64,000 nt of DNA from Strongyloides papillosus. Its lineage: Eukaryota; Nematoda; Chromadorea; Rhabditida; Strongyloididae. A program made the translations under genes and the position numbers. Shown in pieces: positions 10,259 through 23,723 of this stretch (positions are counted from its first letter, which is position 1; every line of letters starts with the position of its first letter). Under the pieces are notes generated by a model. The model was given only the letters and a program-made list of their open reading frames with translations, did not search any database and was not told the origin of the DNA. Where the stretch lies: contig SRSI01000013.1 in NCBI GenBank assembly GCA_005656395.1, positions 744,001-808,000 of the forward strand, written 5' to 3'.

Positions 10259-13200
10259 TTAATTAAATCGTGGTAGTGATCGTATCTTCATGCTGAAATC
10301 ACCACCACAACTATATACTCTTCTACTTTCATCAATGTAGACCTTTTGAATACCTTGAACGGTGGAACTTCCAACCTGTCTTAAAGAAAAACCACTCTTA
10401 TTATGGTGTTCTCCAGTAAATGAGAATAATGGAGGATCTCTAAGATCGAAGTTGGTAGCATAGTTAAAAACTTTAATGTCACCCTCAGAACTACCGACAA
10501 TTAAAAGATCTTCACTTTTGTCAAATGTCATATATTTTACAGTTGCATTGTCGAATAATTTTACTGTTGTTCTTGGATTCTCTGAACCACGTATATCATA
10601 AATATTAACTTCCCCATATTTTCCGGCACTTATTATACTATTTTGTGAACAATATTTTACACAAACAGCACCGTCAGGATGTCCTTTTAAAAATTTACTC
10701 ATTTTGCCTCTTTTTTGTAAAGTATCCCATAATATTACGCTTTCGTTTTCACCACCATGACCTGCTGTGACAAGTGTTGAGGAGGAATGGCCCATATAAC
10801 AAACATCAGCAGCAGATTTTGAGTATGCTCTTGTATTAAAAAATGTTCTAATCATAGAAGGTCCTTCATTTGTAAGTTGCCACATACACAATAACCCATC
10901 ACCATCAACAGCAGCAAATTTTTCTCCATTAAGAGCAAATGCGATATTTGTGACTTTTGCATAACAACCAGGTTCCCTAACCTTAGAAATTGGTGATGAA
11001 ATATTCCATTTTCTTAGAAATATAGATCCATCGGATGCTCCAGTAACATAAATATCTCTATTTGGATGTGACTCTATCCGCCTTACACCATTGATTTGAA
11101 CGCGTTGAATCTAAATTCAAATATTATTAATAATAATTTAAAAATAGTAAAAATATCAAGAAAATAAAATATGACAAAATCAAACATCTACAATATAATT
11201 ACACTACACATATCTATATTAAAAAAATACCTTTCTCATTAAAATACGACTTCTGTCAATTATAAATGGAGTTATCTTAAAGGAAAATGAGGGAAATATG
11301 TTTTTAAAAATTTTTTTATCTATAACTTACCGTTGTTGCTGATGTAAAGGGTTGGTTAATTTTAGTATTTTCGACAAATATTTGATAGTTATCATTATTT
11401 TTCATAGGATCAGAATGAATACTATTTAACACAATATCAATCTCTGGTTGATTAAAAAGAATATTTGCCTTACCAAGATTTTCTTTTTCATCTTCCTCAA
11501 ATATTGAGTGAATATCAAGTTCCTGTATCTCTCTACCATTTGATACAACAATTTGATTGGTATTACATTTGTTAACGGTAAATGTTACTATTGGTTCTTG
11601 TTCTTTATGAATAATTCTAAATATTTTTGAGTTACCCCAATGGGAAATATTACCATTTGAAGATGATATTGATCCCACAGTCTCTTTATTTTGTGTCATT
11701 TCAATGCTACTTTGAATTTTTGATCCATAAATATATCTTACAAATAAATCAGTACAATCACTTGTACTAACTAAAAATCTCCATAGATTATTTGTTGAAA
11801 ATGATAAATTATCAACTACTTCAAAAGGCGTATTTTTTTCATCTAACAAACTACGATATTTTTCATTGAATGGCACAATCTTACTTTTATCGTAATCATC
11901 CATTGACATATTTGGCAATAAATTAGATGGTGGACCATCAGTAAAGGATTGAATTTTTAATTCAACATTATAATACCAAACATCAAGTAACTTTAGGATG
12001 TTATCAATGTTAGATGAATGACACGATATTTGATCCATATCTATACCACAAAGATTAACAAATTCTTCAATTCTTTTCTTTTGAAGTTTAATAGCAGCTA
12101 AACGTAATAATGTCCAAGCATAGCCATATGGAGTTAAATGAGGGAAATCTGTTATCTCTTCTCCAAATTCATCATATTTTGCTTCCTCAATTTTATCTTT
12201 GTCAAGAGTGACATCTCCTGTTAACAATTCTCCATTTTTAACAATTATCCTATCTAGAAGGTATTGTAAAACATGTTTCTTTGGTGGAACCCATCCGTAT
12301 TTAGGTTCTTCAGTGAATGACTTTTGTGAATCAAAAGAAACAGAATTGTTTCGTTTAGAAGTTGTTGAGGAATATTGGTGTTGTAAATTTACCAAGCGTG
12401 CTGGTGATGATATCTTCTGTACCATTGGACTAGAGTTATCATTAAAATTCTTCGGAAAAATGGAAAGTCTATTCAGTTGTTTGTTGTCACCATCAGAACG
12501 AAAACCAATGATATCTGAGTAGGTACTAAAAACGCGAATATCATTTGTTGTTACTTTATTTTCCATTACAGTTGGAAGGTGTTGATTAACTTTGGGAGAA
12601 CTGCTATTACAATTGATATTTTCCTCCCCATTAATTTCATTAACATCACCTTCATTTTCATTACTTAAAACTGATTCGGATATTGATTTGAATATTTGTG
12701 ATCCACCACCTCCAAATACACGACCAAAATCATCTATGGTCAATTTTCTTCCTATTACTTTTAATAGTAATTTTGCATCACACACAGCTAGTGAGTAACA
12801 AAAAACTGTCATATTTATGGCAATGTATACTTCTGATATAAGTAAATTTAATGCAGGGGAATCGTCATCTTTTTCAATATTAATTATATTAGTTAAATTA
12901 CTTACTCCAGGCCATTTTGATGGAATGGTATTAACATCCTTATCAACAGATGGAAATTTAATTTCAGATAAACTTTTGATTAATGTATAATTTAAATAAT
13001 CATTATCTTTAACTATCTTTTCAACATCCAAATCAGATAAAACTTGAAATAGACATGTTGATAAACCTTGTGCTATACTTAACATATTTATAGCATCACT
13101 TATACCTTCTCCAATTATTGGTGGATTCGCTAATCCCAATAAAGTTGCCATAATATCATTATTCTGTTCCTCAATAAAGGATATTGGAGTTTGAGCTGCC

Positions 13201-16200
13201 ATTTTAGCTGGTGAACAAGAAGCAGACAATAAAGGAAATTTATACTCATCATCATCTTTTGTCAATTTCAGGAAATAATTACCTTGCTGAACTTCTAAGA
13301 GTAACAATAAAAGTTCGATTTGTACAGATGTCAGTGATTGTTTATGAGAACTGTATAATGCACAATAACTTGCAAAGCTTCTAATCAAGTTTTGATGTGA
13401 AATAAGGAATTGTGTTCTTTCTTTTGTTAATGTATCTGGTGTCTGTAAATTATTGATGTAATTTGAAAAATTATTTATATTTGTTGATGTAATATTGTAT
13501 TGACATAATTTCCTCAAAACATTAATATCATTTTCAATTAATTTTAATATTTCATATCTCATATTAGCACCATCATTTGATATATTACATCTTACATTTG
13601 ATATCTCATCAATAAACATCTTTAAACAACTAATAAATGTCATTTTTTGTATAAATTGATCATTACCATTCCATAACGAACCTTTATAACTAGAATTATT
13701 TTGATCTAAGTATTTCATTGAAAATGTATCACTTAAACAGCTAGCATCCGCCACAACACTCTCAATATTTTTTGGTAGTGTTATGAGAATATTTAATGCA
13801 AGGAATGGACAACCTGAAGTTAAATGTATATCAACTGTCCTAAAGTATAGTCTTCTTTCACTAACTGTTATAACACGTTTATACCATTCAGACATCTCCC
13901 AAGTATCTGCCTTTGTCCTCAATCCAGAAATATTAATCCTTTGAAGAGATACTAATGAATGATTTCTGAGGTATACAAAAAGATTATATATATCAGGTAA
14001 ACTTTTTTCTATCTCTTCAGTGCCACCTATTGCTGCCTCAAAGTTAATATTAACTTTAGCTTCCATTAATAATGTATGAGCACTTAAGAAGTATTCTTTT
14101 ATTAAAAAGAAACCCATAGATCTAACGAATGGGTCTTTAACTGCCGCTTTACTATACGCGATTGGATCTGAAAATTCTCCTGCATCTCTTAATTTTCCTT
14201 TAGAATGCCAATTATTTAATTCCTCTTCAGTTATTCCTAAAACATGTTTTAATATCAATTCTTTAGTAATCTGATCTTGTTCTTCCTTTTGCAATATATA
14301 TATTCGTGCTACTACCAAAGCAAGTTGAATATCATTTAATCTTTCAACGATAACCTTTATTGCATTTCTTACATCATTCGTCAATAAAAATATAGCTGCA
14401 GCATTTTCAAATTGACCTTTAGATATACAACTAAATGCATTACGTTGCGCAAATGCTCTTTCCTTATCAGTGGTACATTCAGATGAGAAGAATACTGCTT
14501 TAGAATGCTCATTTTTATTTCTAAATAAACCAGCTATTACATTTTTCTTTCTGAGTACCAAATAATATAATGATGCATCCATGGGATTATTATTTTTTTG
14601 ATAGGCTTGTTGAGCTAATTTTTCAAAGCATATCTTTAAATTAGCTGGATTTTTTGCCCACCATCCAACACCAAAGGACTTCAGGTCATTCCATGTATAT
14701 TGTGGTCCTTGATGAGATAAAACTTCTGTAAGTAATTCACTTTCTGATTCTGAATGAAATGCCCAAGCCATTATAGCTGTCGAAAGGCCCTTCTTTTTAA
14801 GGAACTCTTTATTAAGTTTTGATTGACCATTCAACATAAAACAATGTTGTTTAAGACCTATTGAAAATTTAACACCACAAGCATCCATATTATCATAACT
14901 TGCTCCTTTATTGATGTGGCATATAGTATCAGCAATTGCCAACAACTGAATTTGATCGGAACTTGATAAACCAGGTAAGTGTGAATGCATCAAAAATGTT
15001 GTTAATTCTTCATTGTCAGATTTTGTAAATTTAGGTCTTGAGTCATCAATATTATATAAATTTTTAATAATATTTGTTTCAGCCTCAGCAGTATCATTCT
15101 TCTCCTCATCCACTTTTTTTTCCTCCTCTTCATCTTCTTCATCCTTAACATCATCTTCATCACTATCTAAAATATTAAAATCGTCACTGCCGGTTGATTC
15201 CTGATAGTCATTTGATGGTCCACCAAAAAGATCGTCATATTTAGTTTCATTATTGACAGCCGAAGGTGGTGGGTCATTAAATGATAACTGATTTTCTAGT
15301 ACTGGCTTGGATACATTGTCCGATTGTTGAAGGTTGTCAATTGTTGAGCATTTAACATTCTGAATTTTTAGTAATTCATGTAATGGAATTGGAGCAAAAC
15401 CCTCAATCTCTTCATAATCTAAAGTTTCATCTTTCAATGCCATTGATTCTTTTGCTGTAGCATCAACATTAAACATATCTTCCTCATCAGAAAGTGATAA
15501 TTTTCTATTATCTTTTCCTCTAATTCTTACAGATGTCTTTCTTTTTAATTTTTTTAATGGTGGATTTTTATTTCTCCTTATCTCTTGAAGAACATTTATT
15601 AATATAGCTTCTACACAACCAATTTGTCCAGCATTCAACATATCAATTAGTTGTTTAGGATGATATTGTGGTAACATAGGATTAGCCAACCGAGCTGCCT
15701 CAAAAATACCAACATCATTTATTAATTTGAAAATATTATCATCTTTAAGTTCATCGATGATACTTTTATTTTTCCCCCCATTTATTTTTTCATTTTCAAA
15801 ATCTGTTTCAGTAAATATTTTTGATACTATCTTTTTCATACTACTTTGTCCACTTTTATCAGTAAATGTTGCTTTGTGTAATTGATCAAACATTGCTGAC
15901 GATCTACTTAATGTCATTCCTTGTTTCTCTTTATCCAATAACTTATTAATATTATTTTTTATTTCTGGTTTCTCAACATTACTAAAATTCCATTGATGAT
16001 AAACTAATAATTCACTTGGCATTCCAACAACAAGAAAGCCATCTCTAACCCATGAAACTGCTGTTGGTTGGGGTTTTAAACAATTAACTGAATGTAATTC
16101 TAAATGTTTTATACAAATCCAGTGTGTTTTTTGGAATGACATCTTAAATTGTTTTGGATTAATTGATGGTTGCCTAACTAATGGTGCTTTACCACTTTCT

Positions 16201-19200
16201 GTCGGATCTTGCATTGTAATTATATTTTTTTGTGCTAAATCATATGACATATAGGTGTAAAATAGTATTTCATTCCTAAATGCTGTTGTTAAAATATAAC
16301 CACCATCTTCCATTGATACCCAATCTAATTTTACATTCTCTTCATCATGTTTTAAAATTACAGCTGAACCACTTGTTTGAAATTTACATTCTTTGTCATA
16401 TGTTCTTATGGGGAAAGAATCTTCAAGACGCCAATTAACACCTCCAGTACTTTCACATTCATACACACTTACATACATTTTACCATATGAAGAGAATGCT
16501 ATGGCAAATCTTTCACCATTAGCAGCTTTTGATGAAGCTATTTTTCCACCAACTAAAATGGATGAATCTTCTCCACCAACCATAGATTCTTCAATACATT
16601 CAAATTCATATGAATTACTCTTTTCATCAACAAAAATTTTATAAAAATGCAAAGAATTATCATCACAATGTCCTATTAAATGAAATGGTGGTTGACATGC
16701 AGGGTATATATTTGATGATGGTAAATGATCAGTCATAGGTTGTAAACTTAATAATTCTAGTGTGTCATCATTATTAATGTTAAAATGTTTTTGATATAAT
16801 AATTCAGAGGTAACATTAATAGAGAATGCCGATGAGTAGGAGTAACACTCTTTTGATACTGATATTCTTTCATCTGGTTTTATGATAACTGACCATATTT
16901 TCCATAGTTGTTGCACAGGATCTGTATGATTTTTTGAAACCATTAAAACGAAAAATTTATTTGAATCTTTTTCTGTATGTCTATTTTTTTCATTATTTTT
17001 ATATGTTAGTGAATTTGATGTAAAAACATGGAGGAGTAAAATATCTTTTGAATCATGTTCAGAATTTTCAAGAGTCTCGATTAAACCTATACATCCAGGT
17101 TTAGATGCTGATTGTGTTGATACTAAACTTCTTTCCAAATTATTTTCATTAGAATCAGCTTTCTCATTAATTTGACACCTCTCCATATTTCTATAGTTTA
17201 TTTTTTCTTCCTCTTCTTCATCAGATGTGTAACATTTTTTATCTATCTCATCTTCATATTTTACTTCATCATTATCCATCTCATTTTCAGAAATATAATT
17301 TAAAGAATATCTTTTTCTACTTGGATGAACATCGTCTAAAGGTTGTTGCATTTTAGATAAAATTTTCCTTGCATCTATAATACATTGAAATATCTCCAAT
17401 TTTCCATCTACACTTGATATAAAACATGAACTGGGTGAAAGTATTCCCATATTGGATGATGTTATTACATGAGGTATCCAAGCGGTTTTTTCGAAACATT
17501 CAGCAGACCTTGAATTAATTCTTGCTAACTCACTTATACCACCATTTACAGCTAATTGACCAACAGGACTTATTTTCCATAAAATTAATTCAGACTCTCC
17601 ATTTTCTTCCATATTTTTCCATCCATCATTTGTATTTTTACTTGTCGTTATTGCTAGAGGTAATATTGGATGGGGTACAATTTCGGATACATCATATCGA
17701 TGACCACACATCCTTACAATATGACGAACATGAGAAATTGTTTTAAAATTTGAATTTTCTTCAAGTGACATTTTCCATAAATTTAATGTTCCATTATCGT
17801 GGGATGTTAAAACAGAGAGAGAGTTTAATCCAAGAACTTTTTTCAACGTTATTTCTTTTGAATCACTTATCTTTCTATTCGCTGCCTCTAATAATTTATC
17901 GGTAGTTGGTGGTGTGGTACTCCTATCAGAGAGTGCTTCTGAACCATCATCAGATGTTGGGACTTTATCTATTTGTGTTAATGATTTTTGCAATATTTCC
18001 ATTAAAAGTGTATTGTTATGATGCCTAAATGTGTGAATTTCTGCTTTTAACGATGATGCATCAGTAACAGGAAAAACATTGGGTGTTCGTGAAATTAATT
18101 TATTTTCAACTTTATTTTCAGCTGAATCTAGGTGGAATAGATTCCAGGTTATTAATGAACCGTCAACTGGATGAATTGCATATAATACATCATTTTCATT
18201 CTTCCATTCTGATAATAATTTATCTAGTTTTAAATCCAAAGAATCTTTACATATAAAACTTTCTGATGACATACTAGGAGAGTACATATCTGCTTGAAAT
18301 GGTCCCAAACCACTAGATGATTTTTTACCACCTTCTACAGCTGAATCTTCAGCATTTAAATTATCTTTATTTTTTAACTTGTTTTCCTCATTTAATATTG
18401 ACTCATTGATATCTTTTAATGAATCCATTAAAATTTTTTCAAATCCAATATTAAACATAATCTCTTTATTGTTTAACCAATGAATTGTAAGTGGTTTGGA
18501 TAACTTTAATTTTTCATTACTTAATGATCTACATATCGTTGAGTCATTCTCAACATCAACTGACGTACTAAGGTAAAATGTCACATTACTAGATTGTATT
18601 GTATTACTCATTAAATCTTGCGTTGAACCACTATTTGGACATATATTAAAATAAAAATTTTTACCATTTAATTTTTTCTTGTCTGAGACTATTTTTCCAA
18701 TCTTATTTAACATTTTCATTTTTAATCCTTTTATACCAAAATTTTTAAACACACTCCTTTTTTTTATGATTTTATCAGTAGTACAAAATTCACCACTCTC
18801 TCCAGAGATGTCTAAATAAAATAAGTCGTTAATTACATTTTCTTTCCATATTCTAGAAACATTATCTTTACAATAAGTTATAATTGCATTTTGAATTCCC
18901 TTCCTTGGCACATCCTTTGAAACGGCTCGCCATTCAAATCCTGTAACAACATCAGGATGTGGTAACTGGGTAAAACTAAAATTTCCTGTATATAAAGAAT
19001 TTACATTTGTATCTGATGGAACTTGATACCAAATTTTAACAATTGTATCATTTTTCCCACATGTTGCAAAGAACATTGAATCACTACTAACGGATATCGA
19101 TCTTATTGGCGATGATATTGCTTGTTTCCACATTAAATCATATTTCGTTGAATTATCATGATCATAATCAATAGAAAAATTAATATTTTGATTTTGTTTA

Positions 19201-19685
19201 ACAGGTCTTGCTTGTAATACTTTTAATTCTCTATCTGTAGCTAGTATTATTCTATTTCCGTCTAATGCCCATGAAATAGCTTTAACATTATCTTTACTTT
19301 CAAATTTGCGAACAAGTCTCCATTCATCTTTTACACCTACCTCATCGTCTTTACAGTCATTTGTTTTTGGTTCAAATAAGGCAATTGTCGTACCATAGAT
19401 TGATACTATTTTTCCACTCTCCTGACAACAATTTATTGCAGAAATTCGAGATGACCTTTTGTCTTCATCCAAAAATGTGTTTGATATCAATTGAATTCTA
19501 TTTAAATCTTTATCTAATATAACTAAATCGCGACCAACACAACTTGCCTAAAAAAATTTATATAAATTATTATAATGTTTATGATAATTTTAACTTACAA
19601 TAAATGGAAGTCCATTTTTATATCCCACACTATATGGAGAATGTTTAATATTTATAGCACCTGTAATAACTTGATGTGGAACCAT
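10259..19685 (-). CDS. rbc-1: Rabconnectin-3 alpha / DMX-like protein (V-ATPase assembly factor)
   Basis: Four exons: 19685-19599, 19547-11331, 11275-11231, 11110-10259, with all junctions in phase 0 and GT/AG ends (introns 51, 55 and 120 nt). The joined protein has about 3,066 residues, close to the roughly 3,030 of vertebrate DMXL1/2. The start MVPHQVITGAINIKHSPYSV matches the DMX N-terminus and continues into WD40 repeats. An acidic low-complexity stretch lies near residues 1485-1512. The Rav1p-type core is near residue 1658 (FGVGWWAKNP), and C-terminal WD40 repeats include YVTGASDGSI. The family forms the RAVE-like/rabconnectin-3 complex with WDR7, which assembles V-ATPase V1 on V0, including on synaptic vesicles. 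TTTATTTTAG just upstream of the ATG is a possible trans-splice acceptor. The C-terminus ends abruptly after SLPRFN and may be frameshifted (see findings). Confidence 0.95.
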
Positions 19686-22392
19686 AGTTATTAGAAGGAA
19701 CTAGGTACTTCCTAAAATAAAATAACTTTTTTAAAAAAAGGAAATAACAAATTTTCTATATAATTTATCAAATATAGTACTATTAAAAATCTATATTTCA
19801 ATTGTAATAAATATTATTATTTTATGTAAATATTCTAAAATTAATGTAAATCCTCTGGCGCAATACTATTATTAAACTGTAAATATAATTTAATATCCTT
19901 TTATTTTTAATAGTCCTAATAATTAAAACGGTATTTTTTTTATTTACAAATGATATATTACATAAAAAAATCATTACATATGTTTTTTATCATTATATGA
20001 ATCATTATCAACACAAATAATAATGTCTAAAGAATCAGAAAAACGAAAAAGTTAAATAAAACGATAGATGTTTATAGGTATAAAATATATAGTATAAAGT
20101 TATTGATAAAGTTTTTTTGTTCCCATCATTAATTTTTACCAAAAATTGATTTTGATGGATAGATGCATTATTATAATTAGGTATGTATAAAAATAAAATT
20201 ATTAAAATGAAAGTGACAAATTGTATAGAAAAAAATGAATGATACTATTTTATTATGCATAATGAATAAAATATTTTTACCCGTAGATGTTGGAACGATG
20301 TCCATTGACATATTTCTTTGTAAGACTGTCATTTTCAATGTTTCATGAAAAAGACTTAGTGATAAGTCTCATATGTGCCATTTACATTTATAAAATAAAG
20401 ATTATGTGTTTTTAAAATTATCGGGAAACAATATTTTAGAGGAAAACTTTAAGATTATATTGAAACATTATAATAGGAAAATAGATAAATACGAATAATA
20501 TGGCAAATTGTAGAGGCGTATCAACGGTGAATAAATTTTGAAATGTTTCAATAAATATAATAATGAGAATAAATACTTAATTTGAATAATAAATTATTCA
20601 AGATTTTTATATCATATACACATATTTAATTTAAAATTCTTCACACATATATATTCTTCTAGAATAAAATATATTTTTATCCATAATTTTCTAACCAATA
20701 TATTTTTTTCTTTTTCAAATTCCTCTTTTTTTCTATACTTAATTGTTTTAAAGTTTATCTCATTTTATAAATATTACTATGAAAAATAATACCAAATAAC
20801 AATACTTTCTTATATTTCCCAATGGATAAAGATGCCAAAAGACAATCATTTGTCATTTAAAGTTTTGTAAGATAACAAAATGATGTCTTAAAATTGTTAG
20901 TTTGGAATAAATTTATATCTACGGCAAACATTTATATACTTACTGGTGGTATTATAAACGATTAAAGTAGTTTATAAAGAAAGCTGTTTAACTTGATAAA
21001 TGTAATATTTTAATTGTATAAAAATATCAAACTCAATAGAAAGATATATATATATATATATTTATATATTGAAACATGATTAGTTATTTGAAAAAGAACC
21101 AGTTAATTGTGGTATCGGCAAATTGTATATCTTTTATCACTCCTTTCACAGTATCGAGAAGATCTTCTATCATTTAAAAATGTATTTTTGAAATAAGTAA
21201 AAAAATAGAACTTTATATTTTTAGCAATTTAACATGACTTTTTTCTTTGACAAGTGATAAGAAATTTTGTTTTAATGTATAGATATGTTTTGTATCATCT
21301 TCATATATTCACTATTTGACATGTGTTTGTAAAAATGAATTATATAGTATCAATGATAAAAACAATTTTTTTTATATTGACTATATAAGAAAAATAATTG
21401 CTATTATATTTTAATATATTTTTGTTATTTAAATAGAGTATTTTTAATAGACTTTTCCTAATAATACTAATAATTTTTATGTAACTAAATTATAATTAAT
21501 TGTAATCTAATATATATATTTACTAACAATATTAAATGAAATTTTACTCGTAAAATAAATATACTTTAGAAATTTGGTATTTCCTTAAATTAAGTTTTCC
21601 CTCAAGTATATTTAAACCAATCCCAAAATGTAGAGAGAGTCCTCAGAATGGAAACCTTTTATTTACATTTCTACCGCGTCCAATTGTCAAAATGACATTA
21701 AAAGTTTCAAGACCATAGACATCTATATTTTATATGTCACATAACATTTCAAGACTCCTTCAAAGTAAACAAAATTATTTTCTTTTGTTAAACTCACTTT
21801 AATTTTCGACTTTTATTTAGTGGTTATACAAGGAATATATACATCATGAATAAAGAAAAGCTATACTTTATTCCTTGATATTTTATGCCATAAAAAGAAT
21901 AGACTTTTTAAATGCTACCATAGACAATATTAATGCTAATGGTTTTTATTTTGATAAATATTATTTATCTATAGTTTTTTTTCCAAAAAAAAATTTATTT
22001 TAATCTTATGAAGAGATAAATTAAGATTTAAATTACATTTTTTGCTAACATTCATTATATATTTTTTATATATATGCATATTTTATTAAAATATATATTA
22101 TTTAAATATTATATACACCCAAAAATAAAGCTTTTTTGTCTATATTTTTAACTTTTATAATTTCTTAAAAATGCTACTTTAGATTAAGATTACAGTGTTT
22201 GATAAATTCTTGAATATTTTATTTATCCTTTTCAGAGATAAATTTAACCAATTAAATTTACAAAATAAATAAAGTAATTTTTATCGTGTTTATAGTAAAC
22301 TTTTAAATAAAAAAGCCGCAACTATTAAATGTTGTTACGAAAATAATGGCCTTATTATTGACATACGAAAAAGCAAATTATATTATATCAGA
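19686..22392. other. Divergent intergenic region, DMXL / arrestin-domain genes
   Basis: About 2.7 kb between two divergently transcribed genes, so it should contain both promoters. It is strongly AT-rich with many T and A runs and one AT microsatellite. No ORF, RNA gene or clear promoter motif could be supported by eye. Confidence 0.5.
21044..21061. repeat. AT dinucleotide microsatellite
   Basis: Nine uninterrupted AT units followed by a degenerate TTATATATT extension. Confidence 0.8.
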
Positions 22393-23523
22393 ATGAAAAT
22401 TGATCACTTTGATGTGGTCCTAGAAAAAGAAGAAGATTCACCATATATTGGAGGTGATTTTATTGTGGTATGTTTTTATTACAAAATTTTTGATAAGTTA
22501 AAATATTTTTAGGGTAGTGTAAAAATAAATGTTATTAATAAAATTGAAATATCAAAACTTACCGTATCATTGCGTGGTATAATTCAAACTGGATGGAAGA
22601 ACAAAAAAAGTAATACAGCTATTTTTGAGAGTGTTGTTGAATTGTTGAATGAAACCTTAGATTTAACAAGGTACACTTTTTTTATTAACATTATTTATTT
22701 AATTATTTTATTTTTTTAGTGAAATAATGCAACACTGTGATGATAAATGTCATTTACAATGCGGTTTACATTTAATATCTTTTCAATATAAACTTCCATT
22801 TGCTGTGCTTTCATCAATAGAACAAGAAAATTTAGGTTATATTAGATATACTATTCAAGCTATTCTTGAAATACCAGAAGATGGATTTAGTGAGATAATT
22901 GCTGAACGTCCAATTAAAATTTTTTCATATCTTAATTTAGATGCACCACATCTATTGAATAGTACAACAGCCTCCGATAAATCTGAAGTTCCTGTTTGTT
23001 GTGGTAGATGTAGAGGAAAGAAAAGGATTATAAATACAAGGGTCACAATAGGGCAATTAGGTATTTTTCCTGGTGATCAATGTTTAGTAAAAATTGAAGT
23101 TGATCAAGAACCAGTAGTATCATGTTGCAATCCATTAAAACGTCACAAAAATAAAGAAACAAAGTGTATTTCAGTATCATTTTGTCAACAAGCAACATTT
23201 AAATCAAGAAATAGATTTGATCCAAAAATTTTTGATGAAAAATCAATCACGTTAGCCTTAGCTTCCCAGGTATTATAAAATTATTTAATAAATATATTTT
23301 CTAGAGTTTTCATCATGAGTGTGATAGTAATTCAACATTGATTAAAAATGTAGATTTTGATGTACCTGAAAAAATCCCCCCGACAACTATCAATGATAAT
23401 GAATTAATATCATGCTGTTACTTTTTTAAGGTGTTCAGTAAAAATTTTTATATTGTTATTCCTGTTATTGTTGGTAGTACAAGAACTGAAGTACCCGAAA
23501 AGACAGATGATTTATTTTCATAA
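22393..23523 (+). CDS. Arrestin-domain-containing protein (ARRDC / alpha-arrestin type)
   Basis: Four exons: 22393-22467, 22513-22670, 22720-23269, 23305-23523, separated by introns of 35-49 nt with GT/AG ends and compatible phases; the product has 333 residues. The N-terminal arrestin fold is recognisable from FDVVLEKEEDSPYIGGDF, GSVKINV and a KLTVSLRGIIQTGW strand, followed by PFAVLSS and IRYTIQAILE. The C-terminal arrestin domain begins after a Cys-rich linker (VCCGRCRGKKR) with NTRVTIGQLGIFPGDQ and ISVSFCQQATFKSR. The family comprises cytoplasmic adaptors for endocytic sorting of membrane proteins; nematodes have many paralogues. No PPxY motif was seen in the short tail, so ubiquitin-ligase recruitment of the usual ARRDC kind is not evident. 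Which paralogue this is cannot be told. Confidence 0.85.
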
Positions 23524-23723
23524 ATTAAGGATCCTTTATTGATATGAAAAATTTTACAAAGAATAACAAAAAAAAAGTCAATCATTATTACTAATTATAG
23601 GCATATAGTATCACACAAGTAATTTTTCAGAAGATTATTATTTATTAATATATGTACATTTATCACTATAAGTTATAAAAAAATTTCAATATTGAGATCA
23701 TAACTCTTTTTATTATTTTAATT

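Noticed and set aside
15105..15175. Repetitive TCATC/TTC tract suggestive of a microsatellite
   Set aside because: It encodes the acidic Asp/Glu-rich stretch of the DMXL protein on the minus strand, so it is coding low complexity.
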